DNA of 54,253 nucleotides from an uncultured Ardenticatenia bacterium (GCA_937127125.1 CAKZLO010000077.1:1-54253), one strand, 5' to 3'. Shown: positions 1-8,510, numbered from the stretch's first letter. Translations and numbers: made by a program. Notes: generated from the letters alone by a model not told the origin.

Positions 1-126
1 CCTACTCATACTGCGACGCCGCTGCCCACGGCGACACCGTCACCTACTCATACTGCGACGCCGGCGCCCACGGCGACACCGTCACCTACTCATACTGCGA
101 CGCCGGCGCCCACGGCGACATCGTCG
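1..126 (+). repeat. Tandem 42-bp repeats coding for a 14-residue Pro/Thr unit
   Basis: Three nearly identical 42-bp units lie head to tail from base 1 (1-42, 43-84, 85-126). Degenerate copies continue to about 250. Each unit encodes PTHTATP-(L/A)-PTATPS. Since 42 is a multiple of three, copy number can change without breaking the frame. The array continues beyond the left edge of the window. Confidence 0.9.
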
Positions 127-609
127 CCTGCTCATACTGCGACGCCGCTGGCCCTCACGGCGACGCCTTCGCCGACTTGGACTGCTACAGCGGCCCCCAC
201 GGCGACACCATCGCCTACTCATACTGCGACGCCGCTGCCCACGGCGACATTGTCGCCCACTCCTACACTGACGTCGATACTTACAGTAGTATCCTCACCT
301 ACTTACACAACCATTCCGGTGCCTACGGCAACGGTGGTGTCTGCAGCTGTGCCATCGCCGGCGGAGATGCCTTCAGCTACTCACACTGCTACGTCAGTCG
401 CGACGGCGACGCTGACACCTATACCTGCGTTGTCTCCCACACAGGCGCCTTCGCCCACCGCTACGGCAGTACCTGAACCAACGCTGACGCCTCCTGCAGC
501 TGCTGCAGTGGGTCCTCTCGTGGAATGGGGGTGGTTGCTGGCAGGTGGCCTGATTGCGCTAATAGTGATTGTGGTGTTGGTGATACTCCTCAGAAGAAGG
601 GGTCGCTAA
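1..609 (+). CDS. C-terminal part of a Pro/Thr-rich surface protein with a membrane anchor (5' truncated)
   Basis: The reading frame is open from the first base of the window and ends with TAA, giving 202 visible residues; the true start lies outside. The first part is a low-complexity repeat of the type PTHTATPLPTATPS, followed by a Thr/Pro/Ser linker. Near the end sits one hydrophobic segment (about 25 residues, beginning LLAGGLIALIV) followed by the basic tail RRRGR. This is the layout of a protein whose globular part is outside the cell, carried on an extended and possibly O-glycosylated stalk and held in the membrane by a C-terminal anchor. No LPxTG motif precedes the anchor. The function of the missing N-terminal domain cannot be judged. 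Such PTATP stalks are common in Chloroflexota surface proteins (established knowledge). Confidence 0.75.
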   Translation, partial: PTHTATPLPTATPSPTHTATPAPTATPSPTHTATPAPTATSSPAHTATPLALTATPSPTWTATAAPTATPSPTHTATPLPTATLSPTPTLTSILTVVSSPTYTTIPVPTATVVSAAVPSPAEMPSATHTATSVATATLTPIPALSPTQAPSPTATAVPEPTLTPPAAAAVGPLVEWGWLLAGGLIALIVIVVLVILLRRRGR

Positions 610-642
610 GCTACACTTTTGGTGATCTTAGCCTGTGAGTTA

Positions 643-681
643 GTGGGTTGCGGGGGCTCTCGTGGGGCACCTGCAACCCAC
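643..681 (+). terminator. Possible transcription terminator hairpin
   Basis: The arms GTGGGTTGC (643-651) and GCAACCCAC (673-681) form a perfect 9-bp stem about 35 bp after the stop of the surface-protein gene. The loop is long and only an A/T-rich stretch, not a clean T-run, follows. It lies between convergent genes and could serve both strands. Confidence 0.35.
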
Positions 682-797
682 ATTTATATGGGCTTCCCAT
701 AGGTCTACGGCGACAGATGAAAGCGAACAACAGGGTCTCACCTCCCGGTTCAACAGCCGTTTGTCCTGCTGGTCAGCTAGGAATCAGCGCAGACGGA

Positions 798-1325
798 TTA
801 GCCCACTGGAGGCCGGTCGAAGTAGATGCTCTTCCCCGTAGCCGAGAGGGGAATACCAACCGCCAGGTCGGCATCCAGTAGCCCGAGGGTCCGCGCTGCA
901 GTACCAACGGTGTACATCACACGATTGTCGGCGTTCAATACGCTGGCCATTTTGACCGCTGAACCGACCGCAATCCCAAGGTCCATAACTCGAAAAACGC
1001 ATTGCGGTCCGCTGAACTCGCCAGAGTAGCTGTTTACGTTCAGGTCATTGCAAGCGGGTACACCGCAGGCACTGCAGTTGAGATTGGCTTTCTGTGCGTC
1101 CTTGATGCCGATGAGCAGCACCACCTCCGAGGCGGTCACGTTCTTCGCATCACGTATGAAGAACTTGCGCCCGGTGCGCTCACCAATCTCGATCATTTTT
1201 TCCGCTAGGCGTTGCAGTATCTCCCCCTCCACAATGGAGGTGATAATAAAGTCCTGACCGCGCGATTTGGGAGCCGTACGTGCGGCGAGTGCCATTAAGT
1301 TAGCAACTGTCGTAAGTATGCTCAT
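798..1325 (-). CDS. DUF2148 ferredoxin-domain protein
   Basis: This 175-residue protein matches the pattern of the DUF2148 family, small proteins of mostly anaerobic bacteria and archaea thought to bind an iron-sulfur cluster. The cysteine cluster NCSACGVPACNDL is visible near residue 80, with a further Cys in GPQCVFR. The C-terminal half (VGSAVKMASVLNADNRVMYTVGTAARTLG) is the other conserved block of the family. The biochemical function is not established. The ATG is preceded by a good ribosome binding site (GGAGG, about 4-8 bases upstream). The gene lies 119 bp downstream of a small membrane-protein gene on the same strand and may belong to the recX-rny-pepF transcription unit, but a separate promoter cannot be excluded. 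Confidence 0.75.
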   Translation of the reverse strand: MSILTTVANLMALAARTAPKSRGQDFIITSIVEGEILQRLAEKMIEIGERTGRKFFIRDAKNVTASEVVLLIGIKDAQKANLNCSACGVPACNDLNVNSYSGEFSGPQCVFRVMDLGIAVGSAVKMASVLNADNRVMYTVGTAARTLGLLDADLAVGIPLSATGKSIYFDRPPVG

Positions 1326-1444
1326 ACGTCCTCCATAGTGCTAAGGTTGACTCTGTGCAACATTTTGGTGATAAAGAAGATATCTCGGCCACGTGCATCG
1401 GGTAAAACGAAAGACGAGACGCGTTTCAACATTGGCGGTACACG

Positions 1445-1816
1445 TCAGCGCAGACGGCGCAGAATAGCGATCTGAATGCCATAGACTAGGATGAACACCA
1501 CTCCACCCACAAGCCCCAAGATCAGACATCGTGCCGGAGTGAGGATAGTGAACAGGCTGACCTGTGGAGGATCGGTTGTCTCAGGCTGCTGATATGGGGA
1601 ACGAGGAGCTATCGTGGCTGGCAAAGTATCTATGAGCCCTGGCAATGTGGTCTTGGTAGCTTGAGCTGCATTTTGACCGTGTGCGGCAGGCATTCCAGTT
1701 GCTGTAGGAGTAACCTCAAATGAAGCCGGGTGAGCAGCACACAGCGATACAGATAGCAGCACGGCTCCAACTGCCACGCAGATCACAGCAACTCGCCAGG
1801 TTTTGTTGACACCCAT
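1445..1816 (-). CDS. Small membrane protein of unknown function
   Basis: A 123-residue protein that I do not recognise. It has an N-terminal hydrophobic segment resembling a signal peptide (residues about 8-28, ending near CAAHPAS). A Pro/Thr/Ala-rich middle follows, then a second hydrophobic segment (about 93-116) with the basic end RRLR. The gene starts only 6 bp after the pepF stop, so it is almost certainly cotranscribed and probably translationally coupled with pepF. A bitopic protein with an exported low-complexity loop is the simplest topology. Its link to peptide degradation rests on position alone. Confidence 0.55.
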   Translation of the reverse strand: MGVNKTWRVAVICVAVGAVLLSVSLCAAHPASFEVTPTATGMPAAHGQNAAQATKTTLPGLIDTLPATIAPRSPYQQPETTDPPQVSLFTILTPARCLILGLVGGVVFILVYGIQIAILRRLR

Positions 1817-1822
1817 GAGCTT

Positions 1823-3667
1823 TCACCGCAGGACGATCTCGTCACGGTCAGACCTTAGAGATTGCTGTTCTTGGCCTAAGTCATGCGGGATTGCTTCCAG
1901 CTGCTCGATCATCTCGCGCACTACGTCGAAGCCACTCTGCCAAAATTCCGCGCTGCTGACATTAATGCCGGCTGCTTCCAGGATGCGCAGAGGCGATTCT
2001 GATCCTCCTGCAGCCAAAATATTCAGATAACGTGGCTTGAAAGGTTCTCCTGTCGTCTTGTATTGGCGATAAAGGGAGAGAACCAGCAGCTGGCCAAAGG
2101 CATAGGCATACACATAGAAAGGTGTATGGTAAATGTGCGGAATGGAGATCCACTCCCAGCGAAATTCCTCACTGATGTCCACACTGTCGGCGAATTGGGC
2201 ACGTAAGCTTTCAAGATATGCTTTAGCTAAATCATCCACCGAGGCACCCTCAAGCACCATCTCATGTGCCTGACGCTCGAACAGTGCGAAGCCGGCTTGG
2301 CGCATAATTGTGGCGTAGGTGTCATCCACCTGATTGAATAGCAGCTCATAACGTGTCGCTGCATCCGTCTCCTGATTCATAAGGTGTTCCACTAATAGCA
2401 TCTCGCCGAATGTCGAGGCGGTCTCTGCCAAGGGCAGTGTGCTGTGGAAGGTGAGAACACTGTGGTGGCTGGCAATGATGCTATGCACGGCATGACCCAG
2501 CTCGTGTGCTAGTGTGCTCACATCGGAGGGACGCCCTTGATAGTTGATCAACACCCAAGGGGTCAGGCGTGGCGTCACGCTCCAACAGAAGGCCCCACTG
2601 CGCTTACCTTTACGCACCTGGCTATCCAGGTGATCTGCGTGAAACACTTGGCGTGCCATATCTGCCAGTTGGGTGTCAAAGTTACGAAACGCGTCCAATA
2701 CGATACCTGCGGCAGTGGCAAAATCGTACCTCTTGTCCGCACGCATCACCGGTGCGTACAGGTCGTAACGTCGTAAGCGTTCTATGCCTAACCAGCTTGC
2801 TTTTAGGCGGAAGTAACGTTGGTACAGCGGTGCGTTCTGACGGCATACTTCTAACAGTGTGTCTACTACGTGGTCGGGTAAGTCGTTGCTCAGGTTTCGT
2901 ACACTGATCGGACTGGAGAAGCCTCGCAGTTCAATCTGTTCGTTGCGCCAGTCACGCACTATAGCCTGATAGAGCTGACCCAGTATGAGGCTGTCCTGCC
3001 CAAAGACGCGATAGAGCTCCTGATAAGCACGTGCACGCAGCAGAGCGTCAGGATGACGAAAATAGGTGCTGATCTCGCCTCGTGTCAGTTGCTGTATGCT
3101 GCCGTCAATCTTGAGGCGAAATGTGTAACGGTTCGTGATGGCGTCGTACAAAGTGCACAATACGTTGACACCTGTGACGTTCTTCAGGTTGATGATTTTC
3201 TCTTCAGCCTCGGAGAGCGTGTAAGGCTTGAAGCGACGCATTGTCTCCAGCCAGTAACGAAATTCTCCCGCTGCTGTCATTAGCCGCGCTGCGTTTTCGT
3301 CATCCAGGCCCTTCCACCACAAGCTAAAGAAAAGAAGGCGGTTACTTATCTGTGCCATCAGCTGATCCATACGTGCCAGCAATGTTTGAGCACTCTGACT
3401 CTGCGTGTTTTCAGCGAAACTGAGCCCGGCGTAAGCGTGTAACCGCTGCGAAAGGTTAGTGATGATCTCTAGTTGATGGATGAGCTCCAATAGCTCTTCT
3501 GGTGAGATATCTGGCCGCAATCGCGCGCGCATCGCCTCAAACTTAGCGGTGCGCGTCTGCAACTCTTCGATTGCAGATTGCATTTCCGGACTGTCTGGTG
3601 CTGGGAACAGGTCAGCGAGGCTCCACCGTTTCTGGGAGTAAACTGGCATTGTTGTCGTTGATGGCAT
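1823..3667 (-). CDS. pepF: Oligoendopeptidase F family metallopeptidase (M3)
   Basis: A 614-residue cytoplasmic zinc peptidase of the M3B family, which cleaves short peptides. The zinc motif HELGH is in TLAHELGHAVHS at about residue 387, and the downstream Glu ligand region (ETASTFGEMLLVEHL) is present about 25 residues later. The N-terminal part (LADLFP, helical lid) and the C-terminal block with IPHIYHTPFYVYAYAFGQLL are typical, and the length fits the usual roughly 600 residues. The ATG has an AGGA ribosome binding site close by. The gene follows rny by 207 bp on the same strand and overlaps nothing. A small membrane-protein gene follows directly. Substrates cannot be inferred. Confidence 0.93.
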   Translation of the reverse strand: MPSTTTMPVYSQKRWSLADLFPAPDSPEMQSAIEELQTRTAKFEAMRARLRPDISPEELLELIHQLEIITNLSQRLHAYAGLSFAENTQSQSAQTLLARMDQLMAQISNRLLFFSLWWKGLDDENAARLMTAAGEFRYWLETMRRFKPYTLSEAEEKIINLKNVTGVNVLCTLYDAITNRYTFRLKIDGSIQQLTRGEISTYFRHPDALLRARAYQELYRVFGQDSLILGQLYQAIVRDWRNEQIELRGFSSPISVRNLSNDLPDHVVDTLLEVCRQNAPLYQRYFRLKASWLGIERLRRYDLYAPVMRADKRYDFATAAGIVLDAFRNFDTQLADMARQVFHADHLDSQVRKGKRSGAFCWSVTPRLTPWVLINYQGRPSDVSTLAHELGHAVHSIIASHHSVLTFHSTLPLAETASTFGEMLLVEHLMNQETDAATRYELLFNQVDDTYATIMRQAGFALFERQAHEMVLEGASVDDLAKAYLESLRAQFADSVDISEEFRWEWISIPHIYHTPFYVYAYAFGQLLVLSLYRQYKTTGEPFKPRYLNILAAGGSESPLRILEAAGINVSSAEFWQSGFDVVREMIEQLEAIPHDLGQEQQSLRSDRDEIVLR

Positions 3668-3874
3668 TACGTCCTATAGAATCCTTTCTTTGTTGTGGAT
3701 AAGATCGAAATTTCTGCCCCGCTGCCCTCAGGCTGGCAGGCGTAACGACACGGGCTCACCTCTCTTGAGAAAAAGGGTAATGGTTAGTCTGGTTCAGGCC
3801 CCATTGGCAGGAACGTGGCAGGCGAACAGTGAGCTGCTTTGTTACTGTAGCTCCAAGGATGGTGCATCCACAGC

Positions 3875-5413
3875 TCATTTGGCGTAGTCTACGGCGCGCG
3901 TCTCGCGGATTACAGTCACTTTGATCTGTCCCGGATACTCCAACGTTTCCTCCACTTTGCGCGCAATGTCCTTAGCGAGTGTGATGGCTGCGTAGTCGTC
4001 CACTTCCTCTGGCTTTACTAGAATGCGGATTTCGCGGCCAGCTTGGATGGCAAAGCTCTCCGCCACACCTTTGAAGGAATTCGCCACTTCTTCCAAAGCC
4101 GTAATACGTTTGACATAGCTTTCCAGACTTTCGCGACGTGCCCCTGGCCGCGATCCCGATATAGCATCCGCAACCGAGACGATGACCGCCTCTAACGAGT
4201 CAACCTCGGTCTCTTGGTGGTGTGCTGCTATAATGTCAACGACCTGCTGGCTTAACCCGTAGCGCTTGGCCAGCTCGGCGCCGATTGCGGCGTGGGGACC
4301 TTCCATCTGGTGATCCACAGCTTTGCCGATGTCATGTAATAAAGCACCAGTCTTAGCGAGGCGCACATCTGCCCCTAGCTCGGCAGCCAAGATGCCTGCG
4401 ATATGAGCGCATTCCAGTGCATGCTGGTACTGGTTTTGGCCATAGCTGGTGCGATACTTCAGCCGGCCGATTAGCTTGATCAGCTCAGGATGCAATCCAG
4501 GTATGCCTACTTCCACGACCGCACGTTCGCCAGCCTCGACAATATCTCTCTCAACTTCTTCCTCGGCCATTTCAACCACTTTTTCAATGCGTCCAGGATG
4601 GATGCGCCCATCGGTGATCAATTTGTTCATAGCCACACGCGCCACTTCTCGTCGCACCGGGTCAAATCCAGAAAGGATAATGGTCTCAGGCGAGTCATCC
4701 ACGATCACATCGATCCCAGTTGCATTCTCGAAGGCGCGGATGTTACGCCCCTGACGGCCTATAATGCGTCCTTTTATCTCGTCGTTGGGCAGTGGGACGG
4801 CGGATACCACTGTATCAGCAACCTGATCGCTGGCGATGCGCTGCATGGCCAGTGCGATGATCTTACGCGCGCGACGCTCACCTTCCGCACGCGCCTCTGC
4901 CTCCACTTCGCGGATGACACGTGCCATATCCTGACGTGCTTGTTCCTCTACTCTTTCCAGAAGGAGTTGTGTCGCCTGTTCCTGTGTCAGATTGGCAATG
5001 CGTTGCAACTCTGCCAACTGGGCTGTATACAACTGCTCGATCTCGTTGGCACGCCGGTCGAGTGCGCTCTGGCGTTTGTTGAGGGCACGCTCGCGATTTT
5101 CGATGTTCTCCAAACGTCGGTCAAGTGTCTCTTGTCGTTTTTGCAAGCGCTCTTCCTGACGTCGCAGCTCTGCGCGTTTCTGGCGTGCCTCCTCCTCGAG
5201 CTCATCGTGCAGGCGCATCACCTCTTTCTGCGCTTGCAGGAGCATGTCTTTCCTTTGTGCTTCTGCCTCCGCCAGAAGGCGTGCTGCCTCTGCTTCTGCT
5301 GACTTAAGACGTGACTCAACAAGATACTGTCGTATAAAGTATCCGATGAGGATACCCAGCACACCCAAGCTGATACCAAAGGCTATCATTGTCAAAAGGT
5401 TACTACCAAACAT
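3875..5413 (-). CDS. rny: Ribonuclease Y
   Basis: A 512-residue membrane-anchored endoribonuclease that starts mRNA decay in many bacteria lacking RNase E. All parts are visible: an N-terminal transmembrane helix (about 5-25), a long charged coiled coil (about 30-200, rich in Arg/Glu/Gln), a KH RNA-binding domain with GRIIGRQGRNIRAFE, and an HD domain with the metal-binding HDIGK in LLHDIGKAVDH. The end, VTVIRETRAVDYAK, matches the family's usual C terminus. The length is typical. The gene starts 28 bp after recX and is preceded by a GGGAG ribosome binding site. The recX-rny pairing is seen in other bacteria, though no functional tie is proven. Confidence 0.95.
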   Translation of the reverse strand: MFGSNLLTMIAFGISLGVLGILIGYFIRQYLVESRLKSAEAEAARLLAEAEAQRKDMLLQAQKEVMRLHDELEEEARQKRAELRRQEERLQKRQETLDRRLENIENRERALNKRQSALDRRANEIEQLYTAQLAELQRIANLTQEQATQLLLERVEEQARQDMARVIREVEAEARAEGERRARKIIALAMQRIASDQVADTVVSAVPLPNDEIKGRIIGRQGRNIRAFENATGIDVIVDDSPETIILSGFDPVRREVARVAMNKLITDGRIHPGRIEKVVEMAEEEVERDIVEAGERAVVEVGIPGLHPELIKLIGRLKYRTSYGQNQYQHALECAHIAGILAAELGADVRLAKTGALLHDIGKAVDHQMEGPHAAIGAELAKRYGLSQQVVDIIAAHHQETEVDSLEAVIVSVADAISGSRPGARRESLESYVKRITALEEVANSFKGVAESFAIQAGREIRILVKPEEVDDYAAITLAKDIARKVEETLEYPGQIKVTVIRETRAVDYAK

Positions 5414-5441
5414 AGTCCACTATCTCCCTGACCTCTCTGTG

Positions 5442-6080
5442 TTATTCCTCATTATTTGTATGTAAGGCCTGGCAGACGCGATGATAAACGACACGGATCG
5501 TCTCATAGTCAAAGCCACGCCGCGCCAGGAAATCGGTAAGCTTGCGTCGCAATTCTTCTTTGCCAAGCGCTCTCCAGCGTGACAATTGCGGTTCCACAGC
5601 TTGCCAAGCTGCTTCTTCATCATTTTGCTCGCTGACCACGTCGCGCACAAGCTCGTGTTCCAATCCCTTGCGACGCAGCTCTACGCTCAGTGCGCGCCGA
5701 CTGCGCGGACGAAAGCGCTGACGGTTTTCCACCCAAAAGCGGGCAAACGTTTCATCATCGAGGTAACCGGCTTGTTCCAGGCGCGCCATCGCGTTATTCA
5801 CTGCGTCTTCGCTAAAGTGTTTGCCTCGCAAATATTGTTCCATCTCAGCACGACTGCGCGGTCGGTAACGCAAGAAACGGATTGCCTGGTCGTAAGCCCG
5901 ATCCCTTTCATCCTGCGTCTGCAGCTCAGCAATCTCCACATCTGATAGCACTTGCCCGCGACGTAAGCGTGTTGCTGCAATCACCGCCGACAATCCGAAA
6001 GCGTAGGTTCCATCCAAGTATACGTTAACGCGCTCCTTGTTGCCTTTCTGAAACTTGAGCGCTGTAACGATACCTCCCAT
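5442..6080 (-). CDS. recX: Regulatory protein RecX
   Basis: A protein of 212 residues that modulates RecA filaments in homologous recombination and the SOS response. It shows the three-helix repeats of RecX: RAYDQAIRFLRYRPRSRAEMEQYLRGK, then GYLDDETFARFWVENRQRFRPRSRRALSVELRRKG, then a C-terminal DFLARRGFDYETIR. I place the start at the ATG encoding MGGIVTALKFQ because GAGGAG sits about 6 bases upstream and the preceding in-frame residues look non-coding (Cys-rich, unconserved). An N-terminal extension as in the Firmicutes form (KERVNVYLDGTYAFGL) is present. recA is not in the window. Confidence 0.9.
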   Translation of the reverse strand: MGGIVTALKFQKGNKERVNVYLDGTYAFGLSAVIAATRLRRGQVLSDVEIAELQTQDERDRAYDQAIRFLRYRPRSRAEMEQYLRGKHFSEDAVNNAMARLEQAGYLDDETFARFWVENRQRFRPRSRRALSVELRRKGLEHELVRDVVSEQNDEEAAWQAVEPQLSRWRALGKEELRRKLTDFLARRGFDYETIRVVYHRVCQALHTNNEE

Positions 6081-6119
6081 ACGCTGCTCCTCGATCTTGT
6101 CAATGCTGCTCACTACGCT

Positions 6120-6555
6120 GAAAATAGACAAGCTGTGACACCTTACGCCACAGCTTGTCCGCTCAGCAGAACAGAAAAGCAAGCATATGCACTTGTACTT
6201 CCTTGCCCGAAGGGGCAACTCCCTCGGGCCGAAACCACCTTGCTCGATCTATCTACCTGCTCATCTCCTTACGGGCAGGCTGCGAAATCACTTCGCTGTC
6301 CCTCGATTAATCTGGTGGGCCGGCCGAAAGGTGTCATTGCTCTTCTGACTGTGCATATCAGCAGCATAGCTGCACCTGGCAACCTAGCTGAGCTCACTTT
6401 AAAAGATATGAAACTGCCACGCCAGACTCTTTATGCCATCTACATAGCTGGCGCTGGGTTCCTTCAAACTGTGGCGACACGGCAACCCATCGTGCCACGT
6501 CATACTTGTAAAGTTCTCTGCTCCAAATCTGGAGCACAAGTATAACTTTTCTTTT
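6120..6555 (-). ncRNA. Candidate structured RNA or recX leader of unknown class
   Basis: About 430 bp upstream of recX carry no convincing protein but many hairpins when read on the minus strand. Examples are CGCCAG...CTGGCG, TTGCCCCTTCGGGCAA, GCGAAGTGATTTCGC and CCTGC...GCAGG. The stretch ends in a strong 11-bp stem followed by TATTTT, about 45 bases before the recX start. I compared it by eye with RNase P RNA, tmRNA, SRP RNA, 6S RNA and several riboswitch consensus cores and found no match. It may be an independent RNA or an attenuating leader for recX-rny. The boundaries are guesses from the promoter and terminator. Confidence 0.4.
6127..6159 (-). terminator. Terminator-like hairpin upstream of recX
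   Basis: GACAAGCTGTG and CACAGCTTGTC form a perfect 11-bp stem with an 11-base loop. On the minus strand the stem is followed by TATTTT. It would end a transcript coming from the structured region before recX, or act as an attenuator. Confidence 0.6.
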
Positions 6556-6561
6556 CATAAT

Positions 6562-6590
6562 AGTCTACTCTACTCTTACGTAGAATGCAA
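6562..6590 (-). promoter_or_regulatory. Possible minus-strand promoter for the structured RNA / recX unit
   Basis: Read on the minus strand, TTGCAT (6590-6585) and TAGACT (6567-6562) are separated by 17 bp; TATTAT lies just downstream as an alternative -10. The -10 match is weak. Transcription would start near 6555. Confidence 0.35.
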
Positions 6591-6614
6591 AGTCTCTGAC
6601 TTGAAAAATGCCTA

Positions 6615-6642
6615 TTGACTTCGGCGATTTATGCTGTATAAT
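6615..6642 (+). promoter_or_regulatory. Sigma70-type promoter upstream of the methyltransferase gene
   Basis: TTGACT (6615-6620), a 16-bp spacer and a perfect TATAAT (6637-6642). It is divergent to the recX-side promoter. It would leave a leader of about 200 bases before the methyltransferase start. A second, weaker pair (TTGACA 6800-6805, TACTTA 6823-6828, 17-bp spacer) lies closer to the gene. Confidence 0.6.
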
Positions 6643-6880
6643 TAAGATAAATAGAGGCAAAAATTGACGAGCTCCTAGTGCTATTTGTAGCCGCAGGATA
6701 TTGCTTTCCAAGCGATACGTTGTACGATTGATTTTGCATTATGCACTGAATCTCTGATCGGTTGTTGGTAGCGGCGCACAGCGTTTCGGCGGAGGTAGCT
6801 TGACAGCAAAATCTTGCCGATCTACTTAATCTGAGCTTCTTCTTTCCGGGGTGCGAACGAGATTGGTTGGAGCTTCTCAC

Positions 6881-7675
6881 TTGGGTGATCCGCTTACGCA
6901 CGAGGCTGTTCCCTTATATGATTTTGTGAGCGGTGCATATGATCGTTTTGTTGATTGGACGCAACGCCTTTCCTTTGAGATGCCCTTCATCCAGCGTCAG
7001 CTCGCCACGATGGGGGCGTATCGGGTGCTGGATGCTGCCTGCGGGACCGGCCGACATGCCATCGCTTTGTCGCAGGTGGGCTATGAGGTAACCGGTGCAG
7101 ATCTCAGCTCCAAGATGATCGAGCAAGCACGCCACAATGCCGCGGCAATGGCCACAAGTCGAGTATGTTTTGTGGTAGCTGGTTTTGGGGAGTTGCGTGC
7201 GACCACAGATGCCCCATACGATGCTGTGTTGTGCTTGGGCAATAGCTTGCCGCATGTCTTGACAGATGAGCAGTTGCACGTTACCCTGACCGACTTTGCC
7301 GCTGTGTTGCGGCCGCAGGGGCTCCTCATTGTCCAGAATCGCAACTTCGACGTTGTCATGCAGGCACGCGCGCGCTGGATGACACCCCAATCGTACCGTG
7401 AGGGAAATCAAGAGCAATTGTTCATTCGCTTCTATGACTTTAACGCGGATGGCACGTTGACCTTCAATATGCTGATACTGGAGCGTCAGGCCAATGGGAT
7501 GTGGTCCCAGCACGCTGAGGCTACATTGTTGCGTCCGTGGCGTAGCAATGAGCTGCTTCGCGCGTTAGAGGCGAGCGGTTTTGGCGATTGTATCACTTAT
7601 GGGGACATGGCAGGTAGCACGTTCGATGCTGCCAACAGTGGTGATCTAGTGGTTACAGCGTACAGGAAGGAATGA
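6881..7675 (+). CDS. Class I SAM-dependent methyltransferase
   Basis: A Rossmann-fold methyltransferase of about 264 residues. The SAM-binding motif I is VLDAACGTGRHAIAL, motif II is VTGADLSSKMIEQAR, and motif IV/post-I regions are YDAVLCLGNSLPHV and FAAVLRPQGLLIVQNRNFD. The N-terminal YDFVSGAYDRFVDW is typical of small-molecule methyltransferases. The substrate is unknown. The start is uncertain: a TTG at 6881 has GGAG 8 bases upstream, while an upstream in-frame GTG at 6851 has no ribosome binding site; I chose the former. The stop codon directly abuts the ATG of the DUF166 gene, so the two are coupled. Confidence 0.85.
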   Translation: MGDPLTHEAVPLYDFVSGAYDRFVDWTQRLSFEMPFIQRQLATMGAYRVLDAACGTGRHAIALSQVGYEVTGADLSSKMIEQARHNAAAMATSRVCFVVAGFGELRATTDAPYDAVLCLGNSLPHVLTDEQLHVTLTDFAAVLRPQGLLIVQNRNFDVVMQARARWMTPQSYREGNQEQLFIRFYDFNADGTLTFNMLILERQANGMWSQHAEATLLRPWRSNELLRALEASGFGDCITYGDMAGSTFDAANSGDLVVTAYRKE

Positions 7676-8437
7676 ATGCGTATACTGGCGATTGTCTCAG
7701 GCGAATATGGTCGTCGGCACGTTGCCAACATCCGTGCTCACGCTCCAGCGGATTGGAACATCGAAATGTGGCAAGCTCCAGCTGCACTACCACCTGTGCT
7801 TGACTATCCTGAGGATTATTTACCCGCTCAACTGCCATCTGCCGATCTTATTCTGGCTTTCGGTGAACATCCCGGGATCGCCGAGTTGATCCCTGAGATC
7901 GCTCGCATGACGGGGGTGCAGGCGGTCATTGCTCCGGTCGACAACGAAGCCTGGCTACCACGCGGGCTGGCGCGGCAGCTGCGTGAGTGGCTGGCTGATA
8001 TGGGGGTAGCTTGTGTCACTCCCAAGCCTCTGTGTGCTCTCACCGAACACGACTATGGGACGCAGCGGCGCGTACGCGTTGCCTACACACATCCAATAAT
8101 CGCTGAGTTTGCACAGCACTTTGGCCAGCCGCAGCTGCGCATCGAGGTTGATCCGGAAACGCGGGTTATCACCTCGGTAGAAGTACTGCGTGATACTGTG
8201 TGCGGTTGCGCCCGTTTTGTCGCCGAAAGATTGGTTGGTGTGTCAGCGGATGAGGCGGAATATCAAGCTGGGATGTTGCATCATCACTATCCTTGCTTGG
8301 CCTCAATGGGTAAGGATCCCGACTTCGGCGATACATTGATGCACATTTCAGGAAACTTGATGAAGGAAAACGTGGCTGAGCAGGTCAAGCCTTATCGGCG
8401 GGTCCAGTTCTTCGTTCCGATTTCTCGGAGTGAGTAA
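7676..8437 (+). CDS. DUF166 family protein
   Basis: A 253-residue protein resembling the DUF166 family, described mainly from archaea and sometimes labelled 'thymidylate synthase-like' without firm proof. Recognisable parts are the N-terminal MRILAIVSGEYGRRHVANI, the SADLILAFGEHPGIAELIPEIARM region, VIAPVDNEAWLP, and the Cys-bearing EVLRDTVCGCARFVAERLVG followed by HHYPCLASM. The conserved Cys and His residues suggest a metal or cluster site, but that is inference. The ATG immediately follows the methyltransferase stop and uses an AAGGA ribosome binding site inside that gene. The pair may act on the same substrate. Confidence 0.8.
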   Translation: MRILAIVSGEYGRRHVANIRAHAPADWNIEMWQAPAALPPVLDYPEDYLPAQLPSADLILAFGEHPGIAELIPEIARMTGVQAVIAPVDNEAWLPRGLARQLREWLADMGVACVTPKPLCALTEHDYGTQRRVRVAYTHPIIAEFAQHFGQPQLRIEVDPETRVITSVEVLRDTVCGCARFVAERLVGVSADEAEYQAGMLHHHYPCLASMGKDPDFGDTLMHISGNLMKENVAEQVKPYRRVQFFVPISRSE

Positions 8438-8492
8438 TCGTTCTACCCGACGTTGACTCGCAAGGGAAAAGATATACTTCTGTGTGAGAAGA

Positions 8493-8510
8493 TTGTTCAT
8501 AAAATCACAA
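8493..8510 (+). promoter_or_regulatory. Possible CRP/FNR-family site before nrfHA
   Basis: TTGTTCATAAAATCACAA contains TGTTC-N6-TCACA, the geometry of a CRP/FNR-family box (TGTGA-N6-TCACA) with two mismatches in the left arm. It lies 52 bp before the nrfH start. A TTGACT at 8453-8458 and TATACT at 8473-8478 are nearby but only 14 bp apart, so the promoter itself is unclear. This is a weak call. Confidence 0.3.

Noticed and set aside
177-476. 99-residue open frame inside the repeat region
   Set aside because: It is a shifted frame of the 42-bp repeats and gives an odd Tyr/His/Asp-rich peptide; the frame ending in a membrane anchor is the real one.
4490-5302. 270-residue plus-strand open frame opposite rny
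   Set aside because: It is the antisense shadow of the highly charged coiled coil of RNase Y.
6135-6545. 136-residue plus-strand open frame upstream of recX
   Set aside because: No ribosome binding site, no recognisable domain, and the region is full of inverted repeats that fit RNA structure better.
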